NCBI GenBank assembly: GCA_025800215.1
Contig: JAOXSC010000221.1
Span: 33,399-97,398, forward strand
Direction: 5' to 3'
DNA from: Marinibacterium sp.
GTDB taxonomy: Bacteria > Pseudomonadota > Alphaproteobacteria > Rhodobacterales > Rhodobacteraceae
Length of the DNA: 64,000 nt
Of this stretch, positions 8,432-17,421 are shown in pieces. Each line of letters opens with the position of its first letter. The first letter of the stretch is position 1. The position numbers and the translations under genes are program-made. Under the pieces are notes generated by a model. It did no database searches. It was not told the DNA's origin and saw only the letters and a list, made by a program, of their open reading frames with translations.

Positions 8432-9403
8432 ATGAAGACCGCAATCACAGAAATGTTCGGCATCGACTATCCGATTGTCCAGGGGGGCATGCACTATGTG
8501 GGCTTTGCCGAAATGGCCGCCGCGGTGTCGAATGCCGGGGGCCTGGGCTTTATCACCGGGCTGACCCAGGGCACGCCCGAAAAGCTGGCCAATGAAATCG
8601 CGCGCTGCCGCGACATGACCGACAAACCCTTTGGCGTGAACATCACCTTTCTGCCGACCTTTGCCAAGGTGGACTATCCCGGCATCGTCCACACCGTGAT
8701 TGAGGGCGGCGTCACCGTGGTGGAAACCGCCGGCAACAACCCCAAAGAGATCATGCCCTACCTCAAGGATGCCGGGATCAAGGTGATCCACAAATGCACC
8801 TCCGTGCGTCATGCGCTGAAAGCGCAAGAGATCGGCTGCGACGTGGTGTCGGTGGACGGGTTCGAATGCGGCGGCCATCCGGGCGAAGACGATGTGCCCA
8901 ACATGATCCTGCTGCCGCGCGCGGCCGCCGAGCTTGACATCCCCTTTATCGCATCGGGCGGGATGGCCAATGGCAGATCACTGGTGGCCGCCCTTGCGCT
9001 TGGGGCACAGGGGATCAACATGGGCACCCGCTTTGTCGCCACGCGCGACGCGCCGGTGCATGACAACGTCAAGAACGGCATCGTCGCGGCAACCGAACTG
9101 GACACCCGCATCATCCTGCGCCCGTTCCGCAACACCGAACGCGTGCTGACCAACGCCGCCGTCGAACGGGTGGTGCAAAAGGAAAAGGAACTGGGCGACA
9201 GCATCACCTTTGACGACATCAAACCCGAAGTCGCCGGGGTCTATCCCAAGGTCATGGTGGAGGGCGACATGGATGCCGGTGCGTGGTCCTGTGGCATGGT
9301 CGTGGGGCTGATTGACGACATTCCCACCTGCGAAGAGCTGATCACCCGCACCATCGCCGAGGCGCGCGACATCATCGCCAACCGCCTCGCCCCGCTGGCC
9401 TGA
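8432..9403 (+). CDS. Nitronate monooxygenase-like FMN enzyme
   Basis: 323 residues, TIM-barrel of the NMO/2-nitropropane dioxygenase family. YPIVQGGMHYVG at the start, the phosphate-binding IASGGMANGRSLVAALALGAQGINMGTRF, and the FECGGHPGEDD loop are family hallmarks. Members oxidise alkyl nitronates, but relatives include FMN enoyl-ACP reductases and uncharacterised oxidoreductases, so the exact reaction is open. It has a GGAGGATCC ribosome-binding region. It is the last gene of the TRAP/dehydrogenase operon, ending just before a bidirectional terminator. Confidence 0.85.
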   Translation: MKTAITEMFGIDYPIVQGGMHYVGFAEMAAAVSNAGGLGFITGLTQGTPEKLANEIARCRDMTDKPFGVNITFLPTFAKVDYPGIVHTVIEGGVTVVETAGNNPKEIMPYLKDAGIKVIHKCTSVRHALKAQEIGCDVVSVDGFECGGHPGEDDVPNMILLPRAAAELDIPFIASGGMANGRSLVAALALGAQGINMGTRFVATRDAPVHDNVKNGIVAATELDTRIILRPFRNTERVLTNAAVERVVQKEKELGDSITFDDIKPEVAGVYPKVMVEGDMDAGAWSCGMVVGLIDDIPTCEELITRTIAEARDIIANRLAPLA

Positions 9404-9409
9404 CCGAAA

Positions 9410-9441
9410 AACCGCCCCCGCCGATCGGGCCGGGGGCGGTT
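9410..9441. terminator. Bidirectional terminator between convergent genes
   Basis: AACCGCCCCCG (9410-9420) pairs with CGGGGGCGGTT (9431-9441). It is flanked by AAAA on the left and TCT on the right, so it can serve both the rightward operon and the leftward dioxygenase gene. Confidence 0.75.
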
Positions 9442-9456
9442 CTGACCAAAGGCCGC

Positions 9457-10308
9457 TCAGGCCGCTGACACGTGATAGCGCGGGTCGTCCTCGATGGTCA
9501 GCCGGTGCAGCAGCCGGTCATAGCCTTCGAACCCGCCGGTGGCCTTGTGCAGCACCGCGCGGTTGTCCCATTGCACCAGCATATCGGGCGCCCATTTGTG
9601 GGCATAGACAAATTCAGGGCGCTGCACCCAGGCGTTGACCTCGGCGATGATCTCGGCGGCGGCGTCTTCGCTCAGCCCGATCACATCAAGCAGATAGGAT
9701 CCCGCAAACAGCCCTTCGGCGCCGGATTCAGGGTGCTGGCGCAGGATGTCATGGGTCACTTCGGCATCTGCGTCGTCGGATGTGGCCACCTGCATCGAGC
9801 CTTTGTAATCGGCGTATTTGCCACCGGTCCGCGAATACGCTTTGCGCGCAGAATGAATGCCGACCAGATCGCGCACCCGCGCGCGCAGCTCGTCCGGCAT
9901 GGCGGCGGCGGCCATCTGTTCATTGCAAAACAGCGTATCGCCGCCCTGCGGCGGGATCGTGATCCCATAAAGGAAGGTGCCCGATGGCGGCACCTCTTTA
10001 AAGCTCCAGTCGGCATGCCAGACATCGGCAAAGATCGCGCCCGTTTCATCGGCACGGCGCTGGATGGCGGCGATGCGCTTCTGCCCCGGCAGCGGCTTGA
10101 TATAGGGGTCATCGGCGATCGGGCCGAACTGTTCGACAAAGGCTTCGAACTGCGGCGGCTCAAGGCTCTGATCGGGATAGATCAGCACGTGATGTTCCAG
10201 CCAGGCGCGGCGCAGCCGGGTCAGGCTGTCGGCATCCAGCGGCTGGGTCAGGTCGATGCCTGTGACAACCGCGCCGCAGGGGGCGCCGGTGGGCTCGATA
10301 TGGATCAT
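9457..10308 (-). CDS. TauD/TfdA-family Fe(II)/2-oxoglutarate dioxygenase
   Basis: 283 residues from ATG 10308, preceded by GAGGGAGAGAG; the 43-residue upstream extension is not family-like. The first iron ligands are in VWHADWSF (HxD), and the distal His and the oxoglutarate-binding Arg in RAVLHKATGGFEGYDRLLHR. The enzymes hydroxylate sulfonates, phenoxy acids, carnitine-like amines or other small acids while decarboxylating 2-oxoglutarate. It is transcribed alone, divergent from the TetR gene at 10458, with a palindrome over its -35 region. The co-substrate is unknown. Confidence 0.88.
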   Translation of the reverse strand: MIHIEPTGAPCGAVVTGIDLTQPLDADSLTRLRRAWLEHHVLIYPDQSLEPPQFEAFVEQFGPIADDPYIKPLPGQKRIAAIQRRADETGAIFADVWHADWSFKEVPPSGTFLYGITIPPQGGDTLFCNEQMAAAAMPDELRARVRDLVGIHSARKAYSRTGGKYADYKGSMQVATSDDADAEVTHDILRQHPESGAEGLFAGSYLLDVIGLSEDAAAEIIAEVNAWVQRPEFVYAHKWAPDMLVQWDNRAVLHKATGGFEGYDRLLHRLTIEDDPRYHVSAA

Positions 10309-10361
10309 CTGTCTCTCTCCCTCTTCGACAGGCCCGGACGGGCTGATGACTGTCTGGCGGA

Positions 10362-10390
10362 TGTTTAGCTCAATATTAGTTGTTGGCCAA
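10362..10390 (-). promoter_or_regulatory. Putative promoter of the TauD-like gene
   Basis: On the minus strand TTGGCC (10385-10390), a 17-bp spacer and TAAACA (10362-10367). The -35 sits at the centre of the 20-bp palindrome, suggesting repression by the divergent TetR protein. Confidence 0.45.
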
Positions 10391-10396
10391 CAACTA
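10377..10396. promoter_or_regulatory. 20-bp perfect palindrome, probable TetR operator
   Basis: TAGTTGTTGG is followed directly by its exact reverse complement CCAACAACTA. It lies between the divergent dioxygenase (start 10308) and TetR (start 10458) genes, the expected place for the TetR protein to control both. Confidence 0.7.
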
Positions 10397-10457
10397 TTTT
10401 CATTGCAGCCCGGATCTGCTACACATCCACAACCCAAGACCGACCGGAGCCCGCCCC

Positions 10458-11231
10458 GTGACCGACCAGCCCCCCCGCACCCAAAAGGACCGCCGCAGCC
10501 AAAGCGACGCCCGCATCATCGCCGCCGCGATCGACCTTTACGCCGCCCAGGGCTATCTGAAGACGACGCTGAACCAGATCGGGACGGCGGCGGGCTGCAC
10601 CGGGGCGCTGATCAGCACGCGCTATGGGTCCAAGACGGGGCTCTTGCGGGCAGTGCTGGCCAATATCACCAGCCGTTTTGCCAGCGACCCGGTCTATATC
10701 CGCCAAGTCGAAGCGATGTTCACCGACCCGCGCCCGACATCTGCCGACCCCCACCCGACAGCTGCAGATCACGCCCCGCCTGACACCAGCCTGTCCGACA
10801 GCGCCGCCGAAGATCACGCCAGCCGCAGCGGGTTTGGCGGCAAACCGGCCCGCAACGATTCCGCCCGGCAGCTGCTGCGCGCGTTCATCCGGCTCTATCT
10901 AGAAGACGTGGGGCGCACCCAAAGCCGCATGAAGGCGCTGCATGTGATCATGGGCGAAGCGCTTGGCGCCGTGCCGGAAGTTCAGGACGACATCATCAAG
11001 GTCAACACCCTGTTTCGCCTGCGCATCATCAAGCTGATTGAGGCCGGGATGGACGCGGGCGAATACCCGCCCCATATCGACACGCAGAATGCCGCCATTG
11101 CGGTTGTGGGCCTGCTGCGCGGGGTGACCATGCAGGCGCTGTTCGAACCCGATGTGGTGCGCATCTGCGATCAGATCCCCCGCATCCAGGATGCCGTCGC
11201 CGCCCTGCTGAAGCCGCCTGCCCCGGCTTAG
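10458..11231 (+). CDS. TetR-family transcriptional regulator
   Basis: 257 residues from GTG 10458; no ATG gives a family-like N-terminus. The helix-turn-helix is at about residues 15-62: ARIIAAAIDLYAAQGYLKTTLNQIGTAAG, then a recognition helix ending YGSKTGLL. Between helix 4 and the ligand domain is an unusual Pro/Asp/Ser-rich stretch (about residues 92-132, with DPRPTSADPHPTAADH) that most TetR proteins lack. The C-terminal ligand domain follows. It probably represses itself and the TauD-like gene through the palindrome at 10377. Confidence 0.85.
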   Translation: MTDQPPRTQKDRRSQSDARIIAAAIDLYAAQGYLKTTLNQIGTAAGCTGALISTRYGSKTGLLRAVLANITSRFASDPVYIRQVEAMFTDPRPTSADPHPTAADHAPPDTSLSDSAAEDHASRSGFGGKPARNDSARQLLRAFIRLYLEDVGRTQSRMKALHVIMGEALGAVPEVQDDIIKVNTLFRLRIIKLIEAGMDAGEYPPHIDTQNAAIAVVGLLRGVTMQALFEPDVVRICDQIPRIQDAVAALLKPPAPA

Positions 11232-11266
11232 GATCCGGGCCAGAACGCAGGGGTCAGAACGGGGGC

Positions 11267-11692
11267 TCAGGATCCCCCCAGGTGCAGCGTCACCGGCAGT
11301 GGCCGCAGCAGGGCCAGCACCGCATCCGGGATCGCGGCCCCTTGCAGGTGCAGTTCGATCCCACCACCCCTGGTCACCCGCGCGGAAGGCTCGGCGGGGC
11401 AGCCCGCCTGCGCAAGGATCTCGGACACCACATGCTGCGCCGCCCGCGCCCGCAGCTCGGGCTTAAAGATCTTGCCCACATGGGTCATCGGCATATCATC
11501 CAGAACCTCGACCCGGCGGGGGCGTGCTGGCCCTTCGTCCAAGCGCGCCCGCACGTGATCAAGCAATGCGCCCGGATCGGCGGTCGCACCGTCACGCAGG
11601 GTGACAAAAACCACCGGCAATTCGCCCGCATAGGCGCCGGGCGCGCCCACGGCAGCGGCATGAACCACATCGGGATGCGCCGTCAGCTCAGC
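11267..11692 (-). pseudogene. Acyl-CoA synthetase remnant (C-terminal AMP-ligase domain only)
   Basis: The last 141 codons of this frame match the small C-terminal domain of acyl-CoA synthetases: AHPDVVHAAAVGAPGAYAGELPVVFV, then MTHVGKIFKPEL with the catalytic Lys in GKIFK. The large ATP-binding domain is absent. Upstream of residue AEL the same frame is only the shadow of the membrane protein at 11683-13074, and the two coding regions abut within 10 bp. This looks like a deletion that removed the first three quarters of the ligase and joined its tail to the transporter gene. It may no longer be translated. Confidence 0.75.
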
Positions 11693-13074
11693 CAGGCAAA
11701 GCTTGCCGTCATCACCCCATAGACGGCCAGCGCGCAGATCACGTAGGGCAGGTTCCAGCGGATCAGGATCTCGCGCACGGGCACCCCCAGATCGCGCGAT
11801 ACGCTCATGGCTCCGTAGGACACCGGCGACACCAGCCAGGAATGGCCCACCAGAAAGGCCGCCGACAGGATCAGAAGCGCATGATGCACCTGTGCGGTCT
11901 GCGGCTGGATAAAGAGATCGACAATCAGCGTGGCCGTGATCAGCGGGCTGATCCCCAGCACCGACAGCCCGAGCGCGGCGATGACACAGCCAAACAACAC
12001 CAGTTCGGGCGCGACGGGCAGCGCCACCAGCACATCCCCAAGATGCAGCTGCCGAAAGATCGGCACCGCCAGCGTCGATACGAACCCGATGATCAGAAAC
12101 ACGCTCAGCTCGCGCGTGCTGGCCTGGAACCGCGCGCTCAGGGCGCGCAGAAAGCCAGACACCTCGCCCGGCGACAGGGGCGAGCGCCCGATGGACAGCG
12201 ACTGGGCGGCAAAGAACACCACGCCCACAACCGGAAAGGCCAGCAGCAGCCCCAGCAGGCGCGGCCCCTGCAGGATTTCGCCCACGGCCCATGCGATGGC
12301 AGGCACCAGCGCCATGATCGCCAGCAATGCCAGCAGCGGCTTTGGTTCGGGGCGGGTCGAAAACCCGGCAAGGCCGACGGTGCCGGGGTTCTGGATCCGG
12401 TCCACCCATCGGCCGATCAGCACCAGCGTCACGCTCAGCCCCGCGCCAAACGGCAGATAGTCATGCCAGGCCATGTCCGGGAACATGCCGCTCAGGACCA
12501 CGATCACCAGCGACACCGGCGACCACAGCGGCACCATCGACACCCCGCGTTGAATGGCCGACGCGCTGCGCCGCCGGATCGTCTGGCGCGCCTGGGGCGA
12601 CAGCGGCACCGCGCTGTCATCCAACGTCCGCCGCACCATGGTCAGAAACAGAGGGATGACACTGATGCTCAGCAACAGGCCCATCAGGTTCACCCCGACA
12701 CTGATCGCATAATAGCGCCGTCCGGGTGGCTGGCGGACAAAGACACGGCCCACCCGTTCCACCAGATCAGAGCGGTCAACCGCAGGCGACAGAACCTGCA
12801 GCGACAGCATGAATGCCCCCAGTGACAGGCCGCTGGTCACCGCCTGCACCATCAGCTTCGGGCTCAGAACCCCAAGGCCCTGCGCCAGGACCACACAGCC
12901 GATCGCCATGACCATCAGCCCCCTGAGGCTGGCATCAGGGTTGCGCAGCCGCGATGCCAGCACGACCAGCGCCGCAGCCCCGCCCAGAGCCAGCGCCCAG
13001 GGCCAGCCCCCCCAGGACACCGCGACACCGCAGAGGAATACCGTCCAGAAGGCCGCCGTCATGACATGCGGCAT
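11683..13074 (-). CDS. Polytopic membrane transporter of unknown substrate
   Basis: 463 residues with about twelve hydrophobic segments, for example VFLCGVAVSWGGWPWALALGG, GLLLSISVIPLFLTMV and LVLFGCVIAALGLSVLGISPL. The WSPVSLVIVVLS segment and the repeated-half look recall ion-transporter-superfamily carriers, but I cannot place it in a named family. The ATG at 13074 follows the SDR gene by 13 bp, so it belongs to the beta-oxidation operon and may import or export the pathway substrate. Its 3' end abuts a truncated acyl-CoA synthetase, so the last residues (ASFAWLS) may have been changed by the same deletion. Confidence 0.6.
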   Translation of the reverse strand: MPHVMTAAFWTVFLCGVAVSWGGWPWALALGGAAALVVLASRLRNPDASLRGLMVMAIGCVVLAQGLGVLSPKLMVQAVTSGLSLGAFMLSLQVLSPAVDRSDLVERVGRVFVRQPPGRRYYAISVGVNLMGLLLSISVIPLFLTMVRRTLDDSAVPLSPQARQTIRRRSASAIQRGVSMVPLWSPVSLVIVVLSGMFPDMAWHDYLPFGAGLSVTLVLIGRWVDRIQNPGTVGLAGFSTRPEPKPLLALLAIMALVPAIAWAVGEILQGPRLLGLLLAFPVVGVVFFAAQSLSIGRSPLSPGEVSGFLRALSARFQASTRELSVFLIIGFVSTLAVPIFRQLHLGDVLVALPVAPELVLFGCVIAALGLSVLGISPLITATLIVDLFIQPQTAQVHHALLILSAAFLVGHSWLVSPVSYGAMSVSRDLGVPVREILIRWNLPYVICALAVYGVMTASFAWLS

Positions 13075-13087
13075 CACGCGCGCGCCA

Positions 13088-13816
13088 TCACCAGGGTTCG
13101 GTCGCGGGGCGGATCTGGGTTTCGAACATCCAGGCGTCGCGCGGCTGTTTCCACAGCTGCAGATAGGTCTGCGCCACCGAATTGGGATCCATCAGAACCC
13201 GATCATCGGGGTTGCCGCCACGCGCGGCGATCCGTTCGCGCACCCAGGCGGTGTCGACACCGGAATCGATCACCAGATGCGCCACGTGGATCCCCTGCGG
13301 CATCAACTCGCGCGCGGCCGATTCCGCCACCGCCCGGATGCCGAATTTGGCGCTGGCAAAGGCGGCAAACCCCGCATTCCCCCGCAGCCCCGCCGTCGCC
13401 CCGGTGAAAAAGATCTTGCCGGTGCCGCGCGGCAGCATCGCGCGGGCCGCTTCGCGCCCGGTCAGGAACCCCGCATAGCAGGCCATTTCCCAGACCTTGC
13501 GGAACACCCGTTCGGTGGTGTCGACAAAGGGGAAATTCACGTTGGCGCCGATATTGAAGATACAGACTTCGATCGGGCCGACGGCTTCGGCGTCCTTGAT
13601 AAACGCAATGACTTCGTCTTCCTTGCGGGCATCAAGCGATTTGCCGATCATCCGGCCCCCTGCGGCGGTGATCTCGTCCACCAGCGGCTGCAGCTTGTCG
13701 CCATTACGGCGCCCTGCGATCACGGTAAAGCCTTCGGCCGCAAAGGCCCGGCAGATCGCCGCGCCAATGAAATCCCCGGCCCCGACCACAACGACGGTTT
13801 GTGCACGTTCTTGCAT
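13088..13816 (-). CDS. SDR-family protein with Phe in place of the catalytic Tyr (SDR_c10-like)
   Basis: 242 residues. The cofactor motif reads VVVVGAGDFIGAAICRAFA, a variant of TGxxxGxG. The NNAG motif appears as NIGA. At the YxxxK position the protein has F153-ASA-K157, and Ala or Thr occupies the Ser position. The classical subgroup c10 of short-chain dehydrogenases is described as having Phe for this Tyr with the Lys kept. Such proteins bind NAD(P), but the reaction is uncertain. The gene lies between the isomerase and the transporter in the leftward operon. Confidence 0.75.
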   Translation of the reverse strand: MQERAQTVVVVGAGDFIGAAICRAFAAEGFTVIAGRRNGDKLQPLVDEITAAGGRMIGKSLDARKEDEVIAFIKDAEAVGPIEVCIFNIGANVNFPFVDTTERVFRKVWEMACYAGFLTGREAARAMLPRGTGKIFFTGATAGLRGNAGFAAFASAKFGIRAVAESAARELMPQGIHVAHLVIDSGVDTAWVRERIAARGGNPDDRVLMDPNSVAQTYLQLWKQPRDAWMFETQIRPATEPW

Positions 13817-13851
13817 GTCCTGTCCTTTTTGCGATTGCGATCCGCAACGGA

Positions 13852-14466
13852 TCAGGCGGCCAGCCCCGCCAGGTGTTCTTCAAGCTGGTTCAGGCGATCT
13901 TTTCCGAAATAGATCTCGCCATCATAGTGAAAGGTCGGAGAGCCGAAATCGCCCGCCGCAACGGCTGCGCTGGTGTTGGCCACCAGCGCGTCCTTGACGC
14001 TCTGATCCGAGGTCATGCCCAGGATCTGCGCAGCATCCAGCCCGCCCGCGGTCAGCCAGTCGGTCAGCACCGCGTCATCGCCCAGGTTCTGTTCGTCCCG
14101 CCACATGCCCTGAAAGACCCGGTCGGCATAGGTGTCGAACACCCCAAGCCGCTGCGCGGCCACCGCTCCGCGCATCAGTTTCAGCGTGATGATCGGAAAG
14201 AACGGGTTAAAGCGGAACTGATCGGCGATGCCATGGCGTTCGGTAAAGCGCAGCAGGTCGCGGCGTTCATATTTGACCTTGTTGTCGATGCCCGCGTTGC
14301 GTTCGCCGGGCGCCATGTTGCCGGTGGCGCGGAACACCCCGCCCACCAGCACCGGCACATAGTCGAACCGCGCCCCCTGCCGCGCCGCGATGCCCGGCAC
14401 AAGAAGATGGGACAGATAGGAATTCGGACTGCCGAAATCGAAATGAAACTTGACGATCTTTTCCAC
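13852..14466 (-). CDS. 2-hydroxychromene-2-carboxylate isomerase-like protein (DsbA-fold, kappa-GST type)
   Basis: 204 residues. The opening FHFDFGSPNSYLSHLLVPGIA carries the catalytic Ser of this family (SPNSY), which replaces the CxxC of DsbA. The C-terminal FGSPTFHYDGEIYFGKDRLNQLEEHL is the usual ending with the cis-Pro (SPTF). Relatives isomerise hydroxychromene carboxylates in naphthalene breakdown using glutathione, or act as kappa-class glutathione transferases. Here it stands among beta-oxidation genes, which suggests a glutathione-dependent isomerisation of a ring or enone intermediate. That is inference. Confidence 0.82.
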   Translation of the reverse strand: MEKIVKFHFDFGSPNSYLSHLLVPGIAARQGARFDYVPVLVGGVFRATGNMAPGERNAGIDNKVKYERRDLLRFTERHGIADQFRFNPFFPIITLKLMRGAVAAQRLGVFDTYADRVFQGMWRDEQNLGDDAVLTDWLTAGGLDAAQILGMTSDQSVKDALVANTSAAVAAGDFGSPTFHYDGEIYFGKDRLNQLEEHLAGLAA

Positions 14467-14490
14467 GGGTTGGCTCCTGTTCTGGTCCGG

Positions 14491-16590
14491 TCAATTGCGG
14501 GGTGCTGTGCGGGTCAGCCCGGCGATGGGCAGGCGGCGTTCGGCACAGTCCTTCAGCAGCGGCGCGGGGGCATAATCGTCACCGAATTGGGACTGCCAGG
14601 CGCGCAGCCGATCCAGAATCACCGGCGCGCCGATCTGATCGGCATAGTGCATCGGCCCGCCGCGATAGACCGGCCAGCCATATCCGTTGAGCCAGACCGT
14701 ATCTATGTCGGACGCGCGCTCCGCGATGCCTTCGCCCATGATGTGCAGACCTTCGTTGATCATCATGAACAGCGGGCGCTGCAGGATCTCATCATCGGAA
14801 ATCGCACGCGCGACATGGCCGTGACGGGCACGGAACGTGTCGATGATTGCTAGCGTCTGATCCGACGGGCTGGGGCGGCGGTTTTCGTCATAGTCGTAGT
14901 ATCCCGCCCCCGCCTTATGCCCATGACGGCCTGCTTCATTGAGCATTTCGCGAATGGTGCGGCTGGCGGTGGTGTCGCGATCCCACCGCAGATCAAGCCC
15001 TGCCAGATCCCCCATGGCAAAGGGGCCCATCGGAAACCCGAAGTCATAAAGCACCCGGTCCACGTCATAGGGGCTTGCACCTTCAAGGATCAGGCGATTG
15101 GCCTCGCGCTGGCGCAGTTCCAGCATGCGGTTTCCGACAAAGCCGTGACAGACCCCGACCAGAACCGGCACCTTCGCGATGGTCTTGGCCAGCGCCATGC
15201 AGGTGGCGATCACATCCGGCGCGGTGGCGCTGCCGCGCACGATCTCGAGCAGCCTCATCACATTGGCAGGCGAAAAGAAATGCAGCCCGATCACATCGCC
15301 CGGACGCCCCGTTTCGACGGCGATCTCGTTGATGTCCAGATAGGATGTGTTCGACGCCAGGATCGCGCCGGGTTTGCAGATGCCGTCCAGCTCGCGAAAG
15401 ATCGCCTTCTTGACGTCCATCACCTCGAACGCGGCCTCGATCACCAGATCACAATCGGCCAGTGCGCGATTGCCGATGGCGCCCGTGATCAGGCCCATGC
15501 GGGTGTCGACATCGGCCTCGGACAGGCCCCCACGCCGCGCGGTGCGCTCATAGTTGCGCCGGATCGTGGCCAGCCCGCGATCCAGCGCATCCTGAGCGCG
15601 CTCGACCATGATCACCGGGATCCCGGCATTGGCAAAATTCATCGCGATGCCCCCGCCCATGGTGCCAGCACCGATCACACCGACACGGGCGATCGGGCGC
15701 CGGGGCGTGCCGGCGGCAAGATCGGGCACGCGCGCGGCCTGACGTTCGGCAAAGAACGCATAGCGCATCGCCTTGGACTGCGGCCCGTCGCACAGCTCGA
15801 CAAAAAGCGCGCGCTCGCGTTGCAGCGCGGCGTCAAAGGGCAGATCCAGCGCGGCTTCCAACGCGGCCCGGATATGGCCCGGCGCCACCCGCCCGCGCAG
15901 CTTGCGCGCATGGGTGCGTGCAAACGTGTCAAAGATCGACCGATCCGCCCGTGCCGGGGCCAGCGCGGCATCTTCGTCGCGCAACCGGCGCAGGGGCCGT
16001 GCATCGGCCACCAGCCTGCGGGCAAACGCGATGGCCCCGCTGCGCAGCGCCTCGTCCTCGAACACCGCGTCCAGAATGCCCAGATCCAGTGCTTCGGGCG
16101 CGGGCACGCGCGTGCCGAAGGTGATCAGCTCGAGCGCCTTTTGCATGCCGACGATCCGGGGCAGACGCTGGGTGCCGCCGGCACCGGGCAGCAGGCCCAC
16201 ATGGACCTCGGGCAGCCCCACCTGCGCCGATGTGGCGGCGACGCGGTAATGGCAGGCCAGCGCAACTTCGAACCCGCCGCCCAATGCGGTGCCGTGGATC
16301 GCGGCCACCACCGGTTTGTCGGCCCCTTCGATGGCCGACAGAACATGGTCCAGCGTGGGATCCTGCGGCGGCTTGCCGAATTCGGTCAGATCCGCCCCCG
16401 CGATAAAGGTGCGCCCGGCGCAGATCAGCACCACGGCGTGCACGTGATCGGCCTGCCCGGCGGCGGCCAGCGCATCGGCAAGGCCCGCACGCACCGCCAC
16501 CGACAGCGCATTCACAGGCGGAGCGTTCAGGGTGATGATGCCGATCCCGTATTCGACGGTGAAATCGACAACCGCATTGATGCTGGTCAT
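14491..16590 (-). CDS. Bifunctional enoyl-CoA hydratase / 3-hydroxyacyl-CoA dehydrogenase (FadB/FadJ-like)
   Basis: 699 residues. The N-terminal crotonase domain (about 1-190) has the oxyanion-hole [20 protein letters not shown] and the catalytic Glu in [25 protein letters not shown]-binding domain follows at about 300-480 ([21 protein letters not shown]), then the C-terminal dehydrogenase domains with [12 protein letters not shown] and the FVGNRML segment. It hydrates enoyl-CoA and oxidises the 3-hydroxyacyl-CoA. No thiolase gene is next to it, so the last cleavage step must come from elsewhere or be a thioesterase or retro-Claisen step. Gene order and direction place it in the operon starting at 19972. 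Confidence 0.92.
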   Translation of the reverse strand: MTSINAVVDFTVEYGIGIITLNAPPVNALSVAVRAGLADALAAAGQADHVHAVVLICAGRTFIAGADLTEFGKPPQDPTLDHVLSAIEGADKPVVAAIHGTALGGGFEVALACHYRVAATSAQVGLPEVHVGLLPGAGGTQRLPRIVGMQKALELITFGTRVPAPEALDLGILDAVFEDEALRSGAIAFARRLVADARPLRRLRDEDAALAPARADRSIFDTFARTHARKLRGRVAPGHIRAALEAALDLPFDAALQRERALFVELCDGPQSKAMRYAFFAERQAARVPDLAAGTPRRPIARVGVIGAGTMGGGIAMNFANAGIPVIMVERAQDALDRGLATIRRNYERTARRGGLSEADVDTRMGLITGAIGNRALADCDLVIEAAFEVMDVKKAIFRELDGICKPGAILASNTSYLDINEIAVETGRPGDVIGLHFFSPANVMRLLEIVRGSATAPDVIATCMALAKTIAKVPVLVGVCHGFVGNRMLELRQREANRLILEGASPYDVDRVLYDFGFPMGPFAMGDLAGLDLRWDRDTTASRTIREMLNEAGRHGHKAGAGYYDYDENRRPSPSDQTLAIIDTFRARHGHVARAISDDEILQRPLFMMINEGLHIMGEGIAERASDIDTVWLNGYGWPVYRGGPMHYADQIGAPVILDRLRAWQSQFGDDYAPAPLLKDCAERRLPIAGLTRTAPRN

Positions 16591-16613
16591 GGGTGTGATC
16601 CTGTCCTGACCCG

Positions 16614-17384
16614 TCAGATCGCCGTCAGGCCGCCATCAATCGCCAGCGTGGTGCCGGTGATCATACTGCCCGCGTCCGAACAATACAGCAGCGTTGCGCC
16701 CTTGAGGTCTTCGCTGCCGCCGATCCGCCCCAGCGGGTTGCGCGCGGCCACCGCGTCGCGCCCCAGCTGATCCAGCGTGCCCTTGGTCATCTTGCTTTCG
16801 AACATGCCGGGCGCGAGCGCGTTCACGGTGATGCCGTGTTCGCCCCATTCATGCGCCAGCGCCCGCGTCAGGTTCACCACCGCCGCCTTTGAGGTGTTAT
16901 AGGCCACGATCCCCTTGTTCCCCTTCAGCCCGGCAATCGACGCCAGGTTCAGGATCCGCCCGCCGCCATTGGGGATCATCGTATCGCGCGCGATCAGCTG
17001 GCTGAGCCGGAAGACCGAGCGCACATTCAGCTCCATCAGCTTGTCCCAGGCCTCCATCGTGTGATCGACCGCAGCACTGCCCCAGGTCGCCCCGGCATTG
17101 TTGACCAGGATGTCGACCCGGCCCAGGATCTCGATGGCGCGGGCGGCCAGGGCGACGATGTCGTCATCCTTGCGATTGTCGGCCACCACGTAGTCGACGG
17201 TGATGCCGCGCGCCTCAAGATGGGCCTTGGCGTCCTGCAGATCCGCCTCTTTGCGCGACGAGATCACCAGCCGGGCGCCATTGTCGCCCAAGGCTTCGGC
17301 CATCTGCAAGCCCAGCCCGCGTGAACCGCCGGTGATCAGCGCGGTCTTCCCGCTGAGGTCGAATAGGTCGCTTGCCTTGGTCAT
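16614..17384 (-). CDS. SDR-family oxidoreductase (FabG-like 3-hydroxyacyl dehydrogenase/reductase)
   Basis: 256 residues. All classical SDR elements are present: TGGSRGLGLQMAEALG for the cofactor, VNNAGATWG, LASIAGLKG for the Ser, and YNTSK for the Tyr-Lys pair. The Asn is within MELNVRSVF. IDGGLTAI closes the protein. In a beta-oxidation operon it probably interconverts a 3-hydroxy and 3-oxo acyl thioester, or oxidises a ring alcohol. It lies 23 bp before the FadB-like gene and 37 bp after the acyl-CoA dehydrogenase. Confidence 0.9.
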   Translation of the reverse strand: MTKASDLFDLSGKTALITGGSRGLGLQMAEALGDNGARLVISSRKEADLQDAKAHLEARGITVDYVVADNRKDDDIVALAARAIEILGRVDILVNNAGATWGSAAVDHTMEAWDKLMELNVRSVFRLSQLIARDTMIPNGGGRILNLASIAGLKGNKGIVAYNTSKAAVVNLTRALAHEWGEHGITVNALAPGMFESKMTKGTLDQLGRDAVAARNPLGRIGGSEDLKGATLLYCSDAGSMITGTTLAIDGGLTAI

Positions 17385-17421
17385 TGTCCTGTCCTTTCGG
17401 GTGTTGTCGGGATGCGGCGGA

